Shown here piece by piece: positions 26,826 through 35,725 of a DNA stretch of 64,000 nt. A program made the position numbers and the translations under genes. Numbering within the stretch: position 1 is the first letter of the stretch; every line of letters begins with the position of its first letter. The stretch is from Terriglobia bacterium (GTDB lineage: Bacteria; Acidobacteriota; Terriglobia; Acidiferrales; UBA7541): positions 1 to 64,000 of the forward strand of contig JAIQGG010000004.1 of the NCBI GenBank assembly GCA_020072785.1, written 5' to 3'. The notes below the pieces were generated by a model. The model did not search any database and had not been told where the DNA came from. It worked only from the letters and a program-made list of their open reading frames with translations.

Positions 26826-27497
26826 TCAGTAGTCTCCACTCCCGCTGCGATCCATCATCGCAGAGAGCAAATCGGCTTTTTTCTGGTAAGCGCCGGAAAG
26901 ATATTCGCGGGCCACCTCGTCCGCCGGCTCCTGGCGGACGCGCTGCTCGCAATGGGCGATGAACTCATCCAGGATCTTGAGATTATCGCGCAGGGAAGCG
27001 TCCACGGGAGAAGCTGTGGCGCCGGCCAGTACCATGCCGGCGACCCCGCGTTCCTGCTGCTGGAGCATGGCCGCGGTATCCGCGTAGGGCAGAGGCTCGG
27101 CGGGGGGCGGCGGAGGCGTGCGGTGCAACTGCACGGCGGCAGCGGCGACGAGCACGAGGCCGACGGCGGCAGTGGCCAGGGCGTGGCTGTGGAAAAGGGC
27201 GGCCAGCGAATGCCGCCAGGAAGATTCCCGCGGCAGGGCCGGTTCCTGGAGGATTCCTTCCGCGGCGAGTTGCGCGCGCAGAGAGGCCCACAGACGCTGC
27301 GGGGGCTCGGCTTCGGCCGGGAGCGCGCGCGCGGCGGCGGCAATGGCAGTGAAATCGGCGAGCAGGCTCTGGCAGGCGTCGCAGCCTGCCAGATGCGTTT
27401 GTGCAGCATCGTTTGCAGGCGTGACCGCAAAGCGGTCACCGTGCAGCGCGAGACCCTCCTGCTCAAGGACCCGTTCGAATTCTGTGCACTTCATCAT
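26826..27497 (-). CDS. Zinc-finger anti-sigma factor
   Basis: 223 residues. The N-terminal zf-HC2 motif H-L-A-G-C-D-A-C (HxxxCxxC) binds zinc and the sigma factor. One transmembrane helix near 105-123 (ALATAAVGLVLVAAAAV) anchors it in the inner membrane, followed by a C-terminal domain with a helical end. Just before the zinc motif, residues HGDRFAVTP are encoded by a palindromic repeat copy. ATG 27497 follows CGGAGCAAGGT. It lies between the ECF sigma gene and the DUF4097 gene. Confidence 0.88.
   Translation of the reverse strand: MMKCTEFERVLEQEGLALHGDRFAVTPANDAAQTHLAGCDACQSLLADFTAIAAAARALPAEAEPPQRLWASLRAQLAAEGILQEPALPRESSWRHSLAALFHSHALATAAVGLVLVAAAAVQLHRTPPPPPAEPLPYADTAAMLQQQERGVAGMVLAGATASPVDASLRDNLKILDEFIAHCEQRVRQEPADEVAREYLSGAYQKKADLLSAMMDRSGSGDY
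27421..27439. repeat. Dispersed palindromic repeat, copy 4 (inside anti-sigma gene)
   Basis: GTGACCGCAAAGCGGTCAC, read on the minus strand as G-D-R-F-A-V-T. Its centre has AAA instead of GAA. Confidence 0.8.
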
Positions 27498-27549
27498 ACC
27501 TTGCTCCGCGGGCGGGACGCTGGGTGGCCCTCCCGCACCTGTTTCCGGC

Positions 27550-27569
27550 GTGACCGCGAAGCGGTCAAC
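27550..27569. repeat. Dispersed palindromic repeat, copy 5
   Basis: GTGACCGCGAAGCGGTCAAC in the gap between the sigma and anti-sigma genes. Flanks GTTTCC (before) and GCT (after) match copy 7. Confidence 0.85.
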
Positions 27570-27585
27570 GCTGCGTATCCCAAAC

Positions 27586-28239
27586 TCAGACGTCCCGTCC
27601 GGTGGGGGACTTGGCCGCCTGTTCTTCCTGGCGGACCTGGCGCGCCTGATCCCGCAGCTCCTCCTGCAGGAGTTCGCGCATGCGCGTCCGCGCCTTGTGC
27701 AGCTGTGACTTCGAATTGCCTACCGAACAGCCCATGATGTCCGCGATCTCGTTGTGCTCGTAACCCTGGATATCGTGGAGCACGAACACTGTGCGGTACC
27801 CCGGGGGCAGCTTTTCGATGGAGCGCTCGAGATTGACGCGGTCGACCGCCCCGTTCAGTTTTAAGTCCGGCGCGCCGAAGTCTTTGCGCGGCCCGCCGCT
27901 CTCTTCATCCGGCTCCGTGGCTTCTTCCAGGGAAGTCGAAGGAAGAGCTTTCTTGCGCAGCCGCATGAGGACGACATTGACGGTCATGCGGTGCAGCCAC
28001 GTGGAAAACGCCGACTCGCCTCGGAACGTGGCGATCTTGCGAAACAGCTGCAAGAAGGCCTCCTGGGCCAGGTCTTCCGCGTCGGACGGATTGTTGACCA
28101 TGCGCAGACACAAAGCGTAGACACGGCGAGTGTGCAGCCGGTAGAGAAACTCAAAGGCCGCTGCATCGCCGCGCTGCGCCAGGCGAATGGCTTCCGCCTC
28201 GGTAAGCGTGCTGGGCTCAGTTGGTCTAGGTCGGGCCAA
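27586..28239 (-). CDS. ECF (RpoE-like) sigma factor
   Basis: About 217 residues. Sigma region 2 (AFEFLYRLHTRRVYALCLRMVNN-) with the -10 recognition helix DAEDLAQEAFLQLFRK, and region 4 with SIEKLPPGYRTVFVLHDIQGYEHNEIAD. Pairs with the adjacent membrane anti-sigma factor. The start is uncertain: the domain frame has only TTG or GTG starts (TTG 28239 used; open to 28350). The well-placed ATG 28267 after GGAGGG is in another frame and stops after 13 codons. A frameshift near 28228 is possible. Confidence 0.85.
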   Translation of the reverse strand: MARPRPTEPSTLTEAEAIRLAQRGDAAAFEFLYRLHTRRVYALCLRMVNNPSDAEDLAQEAFLQLFRKIATFRGESAFSTWLHRMTVNVVLMRLRKKALPSTSLEEATEPDEESGGPRKDFGAPDLKLNGAVDRVNLERSIEKLPPGYRTVFVLHDIQGYEHNEIADIMGCSVGNSKSQLHKARTRMRELLQEELRDQARQVRQEEQAAKSPTGRDV

Positions 28240-28388
28240 CGGTCCAATCGCGGCGCATCCAGTCCATGCGATGCACCGTGTACCCTCCGGAGTTGTCCCG
28301 CGTGTGCGGAACACTTTCTCAAATAGACACTTTGTATGCGCGGCCAGCAACGGGCGCCGGTCCGCAGCGCCGCCAGGGGGCTGCGGCG

Positions 28389-29114
28389 TTATTTTCCCGC
28401 GATTCGCGCCGGACGTCTATGGCGGATGTTGCGCCAGCGGGCCTTGCGTGGAGAGTGCGGGCTGGCCTTGCCGTAGGCCGCGGACTCGAAGTCCGCCAGC
28501 GCCTCCGCGGGCAGGACGTGGAGAAAGGACTTGCACAGGACGATGGTCTCGCGCAGGCAGCTATTGAGGTCGTAGTGAAAGAAATCCAGCGCCAGCCAGG
28601 TCCTGTCGCGCTCCCCGGAAAACTCTTCGACCAACTCCTGAACCGTGGCGGGGAATTCCCGGTCCAGGTCCGCGACCATCTCCTGCAGGCAGTGCAGCTT
28701 GTGCAGGAACTGCGAGCGCTGGGAAAGAAGGACCATGGAGAACAGGGCATTCATGCGGGCGGCGCGCAGGCAGCGAAGGCTCCGGAAATTGGCGGGATCG
28801 AGCGGCGCCACGTTGGGCACCGTGCCGTGATGGCGGCCTTGCGCTTCGATGGCGCGCAGCAGGGCTTCCAGCGGCTGGGTCAGCAAGCGGCTCAGTTCCC
28901 CGCTCACGGCCACAGTCTGCAGCGACTTGGCGATTTGACCTTGCAGGCGCAGGGCCATCGCTTCGTTCAGCGACACGCTGAGCATGGTGTAGGAGGTTTC
29001 CAACTGCTGGCTGAGAGTTTCGAAGGTGCTGGCTTTGGGCTGCGGCAGCCAGGCACACCAATCCTCCTGTACCGAAGTCAGCCGACCGGGAAGGGATGGG
29101 GTCCGCTCTTGCAC
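28389..29114 (-). CDS. Protein of unknown function
   Basis: 241 residues from GTG 29114. Mostly predicted helix with many Leu and Arg residues (YTMLSVSLNEAMALRLQGQIAKSLQTV, LLTQPLEALLRAIEAQG, LALDFFHYDLNSCLRETIVL), no signal peptide and no membrane helix. The C-terminal tail is basic (KARWRNIRHRRPARIAGK). I recognise no family. It is divergent from lysS and ends 149 bases before the sigma-factor start. Confidence 0.65.
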   Translation of the reverse strand: MQERTPSLPGRLTSVQEDWCAWLPQPKASTFETLSQQLETSYTMLSVSLNEAMALRLQGQIAKSLQTVAVSGELSRLLTQPLEALLRAIEAQGRHHGTVPNVAPLDPANFRSLRCLRAARMNALFSMVLLSQRSQFLHKLHCLQEMVADLDREFPATVQELVEEFSGERDRTWLALDFFHYDLNSCLRETIVLCKSFLHVLPAEALADFESAAYGKASPHSPRKARWRNIRHRRPARIAGK

Positions 29115-29138
29115 AACCTTTGCCAGTTAGACGCGCCG

Positions 29139-29144
29139 AGTATA
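29139..29144 (-). promoter_or_regulatory. Extended -10 promoter of the unknown gene at 28389
   Basis: On the minus strand TGCTATACT gives a TGn extension plus TATACT, 25 bases before the GTG start. No good -35 box is seen. Confidence 0.5.
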
Positions 29145-29177
29145 GCAAAGTACTCTCGCCGGTGCGCAACCCCTTTC

Positions 29178-29206
29178 TTGAAGGTGCGGGCTAGCCCCGC
29201 TATACT
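29178..29206 (+). promoter_or_regulatory. Sigma-70 promoter of lysS
   Basis: TTGAAG (29178-29183), 17-base spacer, TATACT (29201-29206). The leader to the TTG start would be about 25 bases. It is divergent from the promoter at 29139-29144. Confidence 0.8.
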
Positions 29207-29237
29207 GCGCACGACCCATGAGAAAGGAAGTTTACCC

Positions 29238-30809
29238 TTGCAATTCGAGCCACTTGACCAGTTCCAGCAACGCCAGAAGAAACTCGAAGAGATGCGGGCG
29301 CTGGGTTATGCCGCGTACCCGCACGAGTTCCGCTGGACGGAGACGCCGGCGGCGCTGGTGGAGGCCTTTGCGGAGACTCCGGCGGCCGAGTTGGAAGCGC
29401 ACCGGCGCGAGGTCCGCGTGGCCGGGCGCATCGTCTCCTACCGGCTGATGGGCAAGGCGGGGTTCGCGCACATTCAGGGAGCGGGAAAGCGCATCCAGGT
29501 CTACGTGAAGCGGGACGTGCTGGGGGAGCGCGCCTTCAAGCTTTTCCAGTTGCTGGATCTCGGCGACAACATCGGCGTGGCCGGGCATCTCTTCCGGACG
29601 AAGACCAACGAACTGTCCATCTGGGTGGAGGAGCTGACGTTTCTGAGCAAGGCCCTGCTGCCGCTGCCGGAAAAATGGCACGGGCTTACGGACATTGAGA
29701 TCCGCTACCGGCAGCGCTACCTGGACCTCATAGCCAACGAGAAATCACGGCAGGTGTTTCTGACGCGGGCGCGCATCGTGCAGGAGATGCGGAGGTTTTT
29801 CGACGGGCGGGGCTACGTCGAGGTGGAAACGCCGATGATGCACCCCATCGCGGGGGGCGCGGCGGCGCGGCCGTTCATCACCCACCACAACACGATGGAT
29901 ATCGACTTGTACCTGCGGATTGCGCCGGAGCTGTTTCTGAAGCGCCTGGTGGTGGGCGGGATTGACCGGGTGTATGAGATCAACCGCAACTTCCGGAACG
30001 AGGGCATTTCCACGCAGCACAATCCGGAATTCACCATGCTGGAGTTCTACGAGGCCTACAGCAACTATCAGGACCTCATGGAGCTGAACGAGCAGCTCTT
30101 CGCGCTGCTGGCGGAGAAGGTGACCGGCTCGACGACGGTGCGTTACGGCGAGCACCAGCTGGACTTTGCGAAGTTTCAGAAGCTGACGATGCGCGAGGCC
30201 GTCGAAAAATACTGGCCCGCGGAGGCCGGAGCCGCGCCCACGCCGGCGGAACTGGCGGCGCCGGGCGGGCCGCGCGCGGCGGTGGCGCGCTACAACCAGT
30301 GGGCCGGGCGCACGGGCGGCGCGCGCATCACGGCCAAGGGCCAGCCCAGCGACGGCGAGTGGACGGGAATGCTTTTCGAAGAGATTGCCGAGAAGCATCT
30401 GATTCAGCCGGTGTTCATCTACGATTTCCCCACGGAGATCTCGCCGCTGTCCAAGCAGAAACCGGAAGATGCCGCGCTGACCGAGCGCTTTGAAATCTTC
30501 GCCGGGGGCATGGAGATTGCCAACGGCTTCTCCGAACTGAACGATCCCGTCGAGCAGGAGCGCCGCTTCCTGGAGCAGATCGCGCAAGGCGGCGAGGAAG
30601 CGCCGAAACAGCTGGACGTGGACTATGTGCGCGCGCTGTGCCACGGCTTGCCGCCTACAGCCGGCGAGGGCATCGGCATGGACCGGGTGACCATGCTGCT
30701 CACCGATTCGCACTCCATCCGCGACGTCATCCTCTTTCCGCTGCTTCGCCCGGAGACCCCGGAAGCGAAGACGGAAGCGCCCGGCGCTTTCGCCGGCGAG
30801 AAAGACTAG
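29238..30809 (+). CDS. lysS: Lysyl-tRNA synthetase (class II)
   Basis: 523 residues. N-terminal OB anticodon-binding domain (VAGRIVSYRLMGKAGFAHIQG), then motif 1 (FFDGRGYVEVETPMMHPIAGGA), motif 2 (NRNFRNEGISTQHNPEFTMLEF) and motif 3 (GEGIGMDRVTMLLT). A proline/alanine-rich insertion sits at about 330-370. Start TTG 29238 has AAGGAAG eight bases upstream; the first in-frame ATG (29293) would cut into the N-terminal helix. The gene heads a run with a Lol permease 13 bases downstream. Confidence 0.96.
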   Translation: MQFEPLDQFQQRQKKLEEMRALGYAAYPHEFRWTETPAALVEAFAETPAAELEAHRREVRVAGRIVSYRLMGKAGFAHIQGAGKRIQVYVKRDVLGERAFKLFQLLDLGDNIGVAGHLFRTKTNELSIWVEELTFLSKALLPLPEKWHGLTDIEIRYRQRYLDLIANEKSRQVFLTRARIVQEMRRFFDGRGYVEVETPMMHPIAGGAAARPFITHHNTMDIDLYLRIAPELFLKRLVVGGIDRVYEINRNFRNEGISTQHNPEFTMLEFYEAYSNYQDLMELNEQLFALLAEKVTGSTTVRYGEHQLDFAKFQKLTMREAVEKYWPAEAGAAPTPAELAAPGGPRAAVARYNQWAGRTGGARITAKGQPSDGEWTGMLFEEIAEKHLIQPVFIYDFPTEISPLSKQKPEDAALTERFEIFAGGMEIANGFSELNDPVEQERRFLEQIAQGGEEAPKQLDVDYVRALCHGLPPTAGEGIGMDRVTMLLTDSHSIRDVILFPLLRPETPEAKTEAPGAFAGEKD

Positions 30810-30822
30810 CGGCCACCCGCAC

Positions 30823-32049
30823 ATGCGATTCGAATGGTTCGTGGCCCGGCGGTACCTCCGGTCGCCCTACCGGCCGGCGGTGCTGCGCCTGGTGACGGGC
30901 TTTTCCGTGCTGGGCGTGGCCGCGGGCGTGGCCACGCTGGTGGTGGCGCTGGCCATGGACACGGGCTTCCGGGAGACGCTGCAGGAGCGGCTGCTGGGGG
31001 TGACTGCGCACGTGTCGCTGACGCGGCCGGGCACCGGGGGGATTCGCGATTATGAGGCGCTGGCGGCGCGGCTGGGAACGATGCCGGGCGTGCGTTCGAT
31101 CACGCCCGCGGTGTACCAGACGGTGTTGATGTCGTTTGGGGGGCAGGCGCGCGGGGTGGTGGCCAAGGGCGTGGATCCAGCGCGGGAGCGGCGCTTTGAC
31201 GAAGCGCTGCAGCGGGTGGTGGCCGGGCATGCGGATTTTACGGCGGACGCCGACGGTGTGGACGCGCTGCTCGTCGGCAAACAGCTCGCCGACGAATGGA
31301 AGGTGTCGCCCGGGGACTACGTTACGCTGACCAGCCCGCAAGGACGGCTGACGCCGTTCGGCCTGCTGCCGCGCACCCGGCGCTTCCGCATCACCGGCGT
31401 CTTCGAATCGGGCTTCTACGATTACGACGAAAACTGGTGCTTCATGACGCTCTCCGCGGCGCAGAATCTTTCCGGCGCGGGCGACCTGGTGAACGTGCTG
31501 GAACTGCGGCTGACGCAACCCGATCGGGCCGGGGAGGTCGCGCGGGAGATGGAGCGCGCGGCCGGAGCGGGGTACGCGGCCACGACGTGGATGGAAGAAA
31601 ACAAGGCGCTGTTCCGGGCTTTACGGCTGGAAAAGCTAGTCACGGCGATCTTCATCGGGCTGATCACGTTTGTGGCCGGGCTGAACATCCTGGTGGTGCT
31701 GACGATGACCGTCACAGACAAGGCCCGGGACATCGCGGTATTGATGGCCATGGGCACGCGCCGCGCGCAGGTGCGGCAGATTTTTCTCTTGCAGGGGCTG
31801 GCTATCGGCTCGACAGGAACGCTGCTGGGACTGGTGGCGGGTTATGTGATCGCCTTCACCGCGGGTACCTACCATCTGATACCGCTCGATCCGCAGGTCT
31901 ATTCCGTGGCCTACGTGCCGTTTCATCCGAGCGTCTGGGACGGAGTGGGAATCGCGCTGGTGGCGATGGGAATTTCCGTAGCCGCAACACTGGTGCCGGC
32001 GCGGGCGGCGGCGCGCTTGCTGCCCGTGGAAATCTTGCGTTATGAGTGA
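30823..32049 (+). CDS. LolC/LolE-family lipoprotein-releasing ABC permease
   Basis: 408 residues with the MacB/LolCE plan: first membrane helix near 25-45 (FSVLGVAAGVATLVVALAM), a large periplasmic domain, and three C-terminal helices (LVTAIFIGLITFVAGLNILVVLTMTV onward). Releases outer-membrane lipoproteins from the inner membrane with LolD. Only one permease gene is present, so it probably works as a homodimer (LolF-like); that is inference. lolD follows after 348 bases. Confidence 0.88.
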   Translation: MRFEWFVARRYLRSPYRPAVLRLVTGFSVLGVAAGVATLVVALAMDTGFRETLQERLLGVTAHVSLTRPGTGGIRDYEALAARLGTMPGVRSITPAVYQTVLMSFGGQARGVVAKGVDPARERRFDEALQRVVAGHADFTADADGVDALLVGKQLADEWKVSPGDYVTLTSPQGRLTPFGLLPRTRRFRITGVFESGFYDYDENWCFMTLSAAQNLSGAGDLVNVLELRLTQPDRAGEVAREMERAAGAGYAATTWMEENKALFRALRLEKLVTAIFIGLITFVAGLNILVVLTMTVTDKARDIAVLMAMGTRRAQVRQIFLLQGLAIGSTGTLLGLVAGYVIAFTAGTYHLIPLDPQVYSVAYVPFHPSVWDGVGIALVAMGISVAATLVPARAAARLLPVEILRYE

Positions 32050-32397
32050 AATAGCAGCATGGAGGAGAAGGGCAAAAGGGGAAGATTTGGCGGTTCGGTT
32101 GCTCTATATTGAGAGATGCAATCGGACCGGGGTCGTCCTTCTGCAACATGGTTGCACAGAGCTTCCCCTGTGCTTCCGAATGCGCTGAAATCGCATGAGT
32201 TAGACTGGTCCGCAAGGAGCGAAAGCCGGGCGTCCGGTGGACGCGGATTGTCACCGGCGAAAAAGGGAAAGAGTTGGGCATTGAGCGGCAGGGCCGGACA
32301 GTAAGGATTAGCCACTGCGCTGGGTGCTGCAGCATCTAAATAAAATAGAGATGCAGCGCGGGGTGGCAGAAGCAGGGGCGCAGCGCGGAAGAAAATT
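32050..32397. other. Non-coding gap between Lol permease and lolD
   Basis: 348 bases without a convincing gene. It contains a dyad TGCAAC-ATG-GTTGCA (32142-32156) and a GCATCT/AGATGC dyad around an AT-rich core (32332-32354). The gap is long for genes that work together, and a separate lolD-clpC promoter may lie here, but I see no consensus pair. Confidence 0.5.
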
Positions 32398-33186
32398 ATG
32401 GACGCAGGGCAGACTAACCCGGAGCGCAAGGCGCGCGAAGCTGGCGGCGCGGCGGGGGAGTGCGGACGAGTGGTGCTGGAGGCGCGCAGCCTGCGGAAAA
32501 GTTACGGCTCGGGCGCGGCGGAATTGCAGATTCTGGCGGACGTGAACCTGTCTTTGCGCGAAGGGGAGATGGCCGCGATCGTGGCGCCGTCGGGAGCGGG
32601 GAAAAGCACGTTGCTGCACCTGCTGGCCGCGCTAGACACGCCAACAAGCGGTACAGTATACTTCGACGCGAAAGCCATCGAAACAAAAGATGACGCGGCG
32701 CTGGCCGCGTTTCGCAATCGCGCCATCGGGTTTGTCTGGCAGCGGCATCAGCTGCTGGCGGATTTTACGGCCGCGGAAAATGTGGCCATGCCGCTGCTGG
32801 TGCGCGGCGAAAAATTTGCTCCGGCGCTCGAACGGGCGCGGGAGCTGCTCGCGGAAGTAGGACTCGCGGAGCGCGCGAGCCACCGGGCAGGAGACCTTTC
32901 CGGCGGGGAACAGCAGCGCGTGGCGATAGCCCGGGCGCTTGTCACCGGGCCATCGGTGCTGCTGGCAGATGAACCGACCGGAGATCTGGACGAGCGGAAT
33001 GCTTGGGCCGTGTTCGAACTGCTGGAACGGCTGCACCGGACGCACCGCCTGACGTCGCTGCTGGCGACGCACAATGCGGCGATAGCGGCACGGTGCGGGC
33101 GGATCCTGGGGCTGGAACATGGCGTTCTGCAATCTCGCGCGGCTGCGGCCGGGGCGAGTGGGACCCGTGGGGGAGAAGCGAGCTAA
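32398..33186 (+). CDS. lolD: LolD-type ABC transporter ATP-binding protein
   Basis: 262 residues. Walker A APSGAGKST, Q-loop FVWQRHQLLADFT, signature LSGGEQQR, Walker B VLLADEPTG and D-loop GDLDE mark a LolD/MacB-type ATPase. It powers the upstream permease. The N-terminal 25 residues and the Ala/Gly-rich C-terminal tail are not conserved parts. ATG 32398 has GGAAG before it. clpC starts two bases after the stop. Confidence 0.9.
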   Translation: MDAGQTNPERKAREAGGAAGECGRVVLEARSLRKSYGSGAAELQILADVNLSLREGEMAAIVAPSGAGKSTLLHLLAALDTPTSGTVYFDAKAIETKDDAALAAFRNRAIGFVWQRHQLLADFTAAENVAMPLLVRGEKFAPALERARELLAEVGLAERASHRAGDLSGGEQQRVAIARALVTGPSVLLADEPTGDLDERNAWAVFELLERLHRTHRLTSLLATHNAAIAARCGRILGLEHGVLQSRAAAAGASGTRGGEAS

Positions 33187-33188
33187 TC

Positions 33189-35615
33189 GTGTTCGAACGA
33201 TACACCGAGAAAGCGCGACGCGTAATTTTCTTTGCCCGCTATGAAGCGAGCCAGTACGGCAGCCCGTACATCGAGACCGAGCACCTGCTGCTCGGGCTGA
33301 TGCGCGAGGACAAGGCCCTGGCCAACCGCTTCCTGCGCCAGCAGGGCTCGATCGAGTCCATCCGCAAAGAGATCGAAGCGCGCATCACCATCCGCGAGCG
33401 GATTTCCACGTCCGTGGAAGTGCCGTTGAGCGCGGAATGCAAGCGCATCCTGAACATGGCGGCGGAAGAGGCCGAGCGCCTGGGGCACAAGCACGTGGGC
33501 ACGGAGCATCTGCTGCTGGGCATCCTGCGCGAAGAGAAGTGTTTCGGCGCGGAGATTCTGATGGAGCGCGGCCTGCGCCTGTCCGCTTTGCGGGAAGAGC
33601 TGGCGCGCACTTCGGGGGAGAAACCACCGGCGGCGCGCCCCAAGGAGACTTCGCTGCTGGCGGAGTTCAGCCGCGACCTGACGCAGGCGGCGGTGGATGG
33701 GGCGCTGGATCCCCTGGTGGGCCGCGACAAGGAAGTCGAACGAGTGATCCAGATCCTGTGCCGGCGCACGAAGAACAACCCGGTGCTGATCGGCGAACCG
33801 GGGGTCGGCAAGACGGCCATCGTGGAGGGCCTGGCGCAGCGCATTGCGGACGGGGATGTGCCGCCGTTCCTGGCGGAAAAGAAGGTCCTGTCGCTGGACC
33901 TGTCGCTGATCGTTGCGGGGACGAAATACCGCGGGCAGTTCGAAGAGCGGCTGAAGACCATCATGAAGGAGCTGATGGAGAACCAGAACTCCATCATCTT
34001 CATCGACGAGCTGCACACGCTGGTGGGCGCGGGTTCGGCGGAAGGCTCGCTGGACGCAGCGAACATCCTGAAGCCGGCGCTGTCGCGCGGGGAGATCCAG
34101 TGCATCGGGGCGACCACCCCGGGCGAATACCGCAAGTCGGTGGAGAAGGATCGTTCGCTGGAGCGGCGCTTCCAGGCCGTGAAGGTGCCGGCGCCGAACG
34201 AGGACGAAGCGATCCAGGTGCTCAGCGGGGTGCGCGAGCGCTATGAGAAATTCCACGCGGTAACCTACACGGATGAGGCCCTGCGCTATGCCGTGTATCT
34301 CTCGAACCGCTACATTCCCGATCGCTTCCTGCCGGACAAGGCCATCGACCTGATCGACGAGGCGGGAGCGCGCGTGAAGCTGCGCCAGGCCACGGTCCCT
34401 GAAGAGGTGGCCGAGGTGCAGAAGCGCGTGAAGTTCATCACCCACCGGATGGAAACGGCCATTGCCAACCACGAATTCGAAAAGGCGCGTTTCTATTCGG
34501 AAGAAGAGCGCAAGGAAAAGGAAAACCTGCGTGTGCTGCGGGAGCGCTTCAAGCTGGACGACGCTTCGACGGGCATCGTGACGCGGGAAGACATCGAGGA
34601 AGTGGTGTCGCGCTGGACGGGCATCGCGGTAACCTCCATCAAGGAAGACGAACAGCAGAAACTGCTGCGCATCGAGCCGGAGCTGCACAAGCGGGTGATC
34701 AGCCAGGACAAGGCCATCACGGCGCTGGCGCGGGCCATCCGCCGCAGCCGCGCGGGGCTGAAATCGCCGCTGCGCCCGGTGGGCTGCTTCCTCTTCCTGG
34801 GGCCGACGGGCGTGGGCAAGACGGAAGTGGCGCGGCGCCTGGCGGAGTTCCTGTTCGGTTCGGAGAAGTCGCTGGTGCGCTTCGACATGTCGGAGTTCAT
34901 GGAGAAGCACTCGGTGTCCAAGCTGATCGGGGCGCCTCCGGGCTATGTGGGTTACGAAGAGGGCGGGCAATTGACGGAGCGGGTGCGGCGCACGCCGTAT
35001 TCGGTGATCCTGCTCGATGAAATCGAGAAGGCCCACCCCGACGTTTTCAACATCCTGCTGCAGGTGTTCGAGGACGGCCAGTTGACCGACGGCCTGGGAA
35101 ATACCGTGGACTTCCGGAATTCCATCATTATCATGACTTCCAACCTCGGCGCGCGGCATTTGCAGAAGCGCACGTCGATCGGATTCGGGGCCGGCGTGGA
35201 CGAAGCCGGGCAGAAGAGCCTCGAAGAGATGGTGATGGGGGAAGTGAAGCGGGTGTTCAACCCGGAGTTTCTGAACCGGCTGGACGAAGTGATCATCTTC
35301 AACCCGCTCGGCGATGAAGATCTGCTGCGGATCATTGACCTGCTGGTCGGGCAGATGAATGATACGCTCATCCACCGGCAGGTCCAGGTGGTGCTGTCGC
35401 CGGAAGCGCGGCAGTGGATTCTGGAGAAGACTTGCGCGGACCGCAGTTACGGAGCGCGGCCGTTGCGGAGAGCTCTGCAGAAATATGTAGAGGATCCGCT
35501 CTCGGAAGCGCTGATTCAGGGAGGAATTCAGCGGCCCGCAACCCTGCAAATGTACGTCGCGGGAGAAGGCCTGGCTTTCCGGCCGCTGGTCGAGGCAACC
35601 CCGGTCATCCACTAG
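33189..35615 (+). CDS. clpC: ATP-dependent Clp protease ATP-binding subunit ClpC
   Basis: 808 residues. Clp N-repeat domain at 1-140 ([20 protein letters not shown]), D1 AAA module with [12 protein letters not shown]-type coiled segment ([20 protein letters not shown]) marking ClpC rather than ClpB, D2 AAA module with GPTGVGKTE and a D2-small domain. It unfolds substrates for ClpP. Start GTG 33189 follows GGGGGAG. No mcsA/mcsB or ctsR genes are nearby. Confidence 0.94.
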   Translation: MFERYTEKARRVIFFARYEASQYGSPYIETEHLLLGLMREDKALANRFLRQQGSIESIRKEIEARITIRERISTSVEVPLSAECKRILNMAAEEAERLGHKHVGTEHLLLGILREEKCFGAEILMERGLRLSALREELARTSGEKPPAARPKETSLLAEFSRDLTQAAVDGALDPLVGRDKEVERVIQILCRRTKNNPVLIGEPGVGKTAIVEGLAQRIADGDVPPFLAEKKVLSLDLSLIVAGTKYRGQFEERLKTIMKELMENQNSIIFIDELHTLVGAGSAEGSLDAANILKPALSRGEIQCIGATTPGEYRKSVEKDRSLERRFQAVKVPAPNEDEAIQVLSGVRERYEKFHAVTYTDEALRYAVYLSNRYIPDRFLPDKAIDLIDEAGARVKLRQATVPEEVAEVQKRVKFITHRMETAIANHEFEKARFYSEEERKEKENLRVLRERFKLDDASTGIVTREDIEEVVSRWTGIAVTSIKEDEQQKLLRIEPELHKRVISQDKAITALARAIRRSRAGLKSPLRPVGCFLFLGPTGVGKTEVARRLAEFLFGSEKSLVRFDMSEFMEKHSVSKLIGAPPGYVGYEEGGQLTERVRRTPYSVILLDEIEKAHPDVFNILLQVFEDGQLTDGLGNTVDFRNSIIIMTSNLGARHLQKRTSIGFGAGVDEAGQKSLEEMVMGEVKRVFNPEFLNRLDEVIIFNPLGDEDLLRIIDLLVGQMNDTLIHRQVQVVLSPEARQWILEKTCADRSYGARPLRRALQKYVEDPLSEALIQGGIQRPATLQMYVAGEGLAFRPLVEATPVIH

Positions 35616-35725
35616 AGAATCAGAACACGCACAGCCGGCCCATACCGGGCGCGGCAGGAGAAGAGCATCTTGCGTTTCGGGGCGCGGCCTTGAAGACCTC
35701 AGCGGCCGCTTATAGGAGACTCTGT

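Noticed and set aside
35414-35725. Longer BamA reading frame starting inside clpC
   Set aside because: The upstream part overlaps the certain end of clpC in another frame and places the signal peptide far from the N-terminus; TTG 35726 with AGGAGA fits better.
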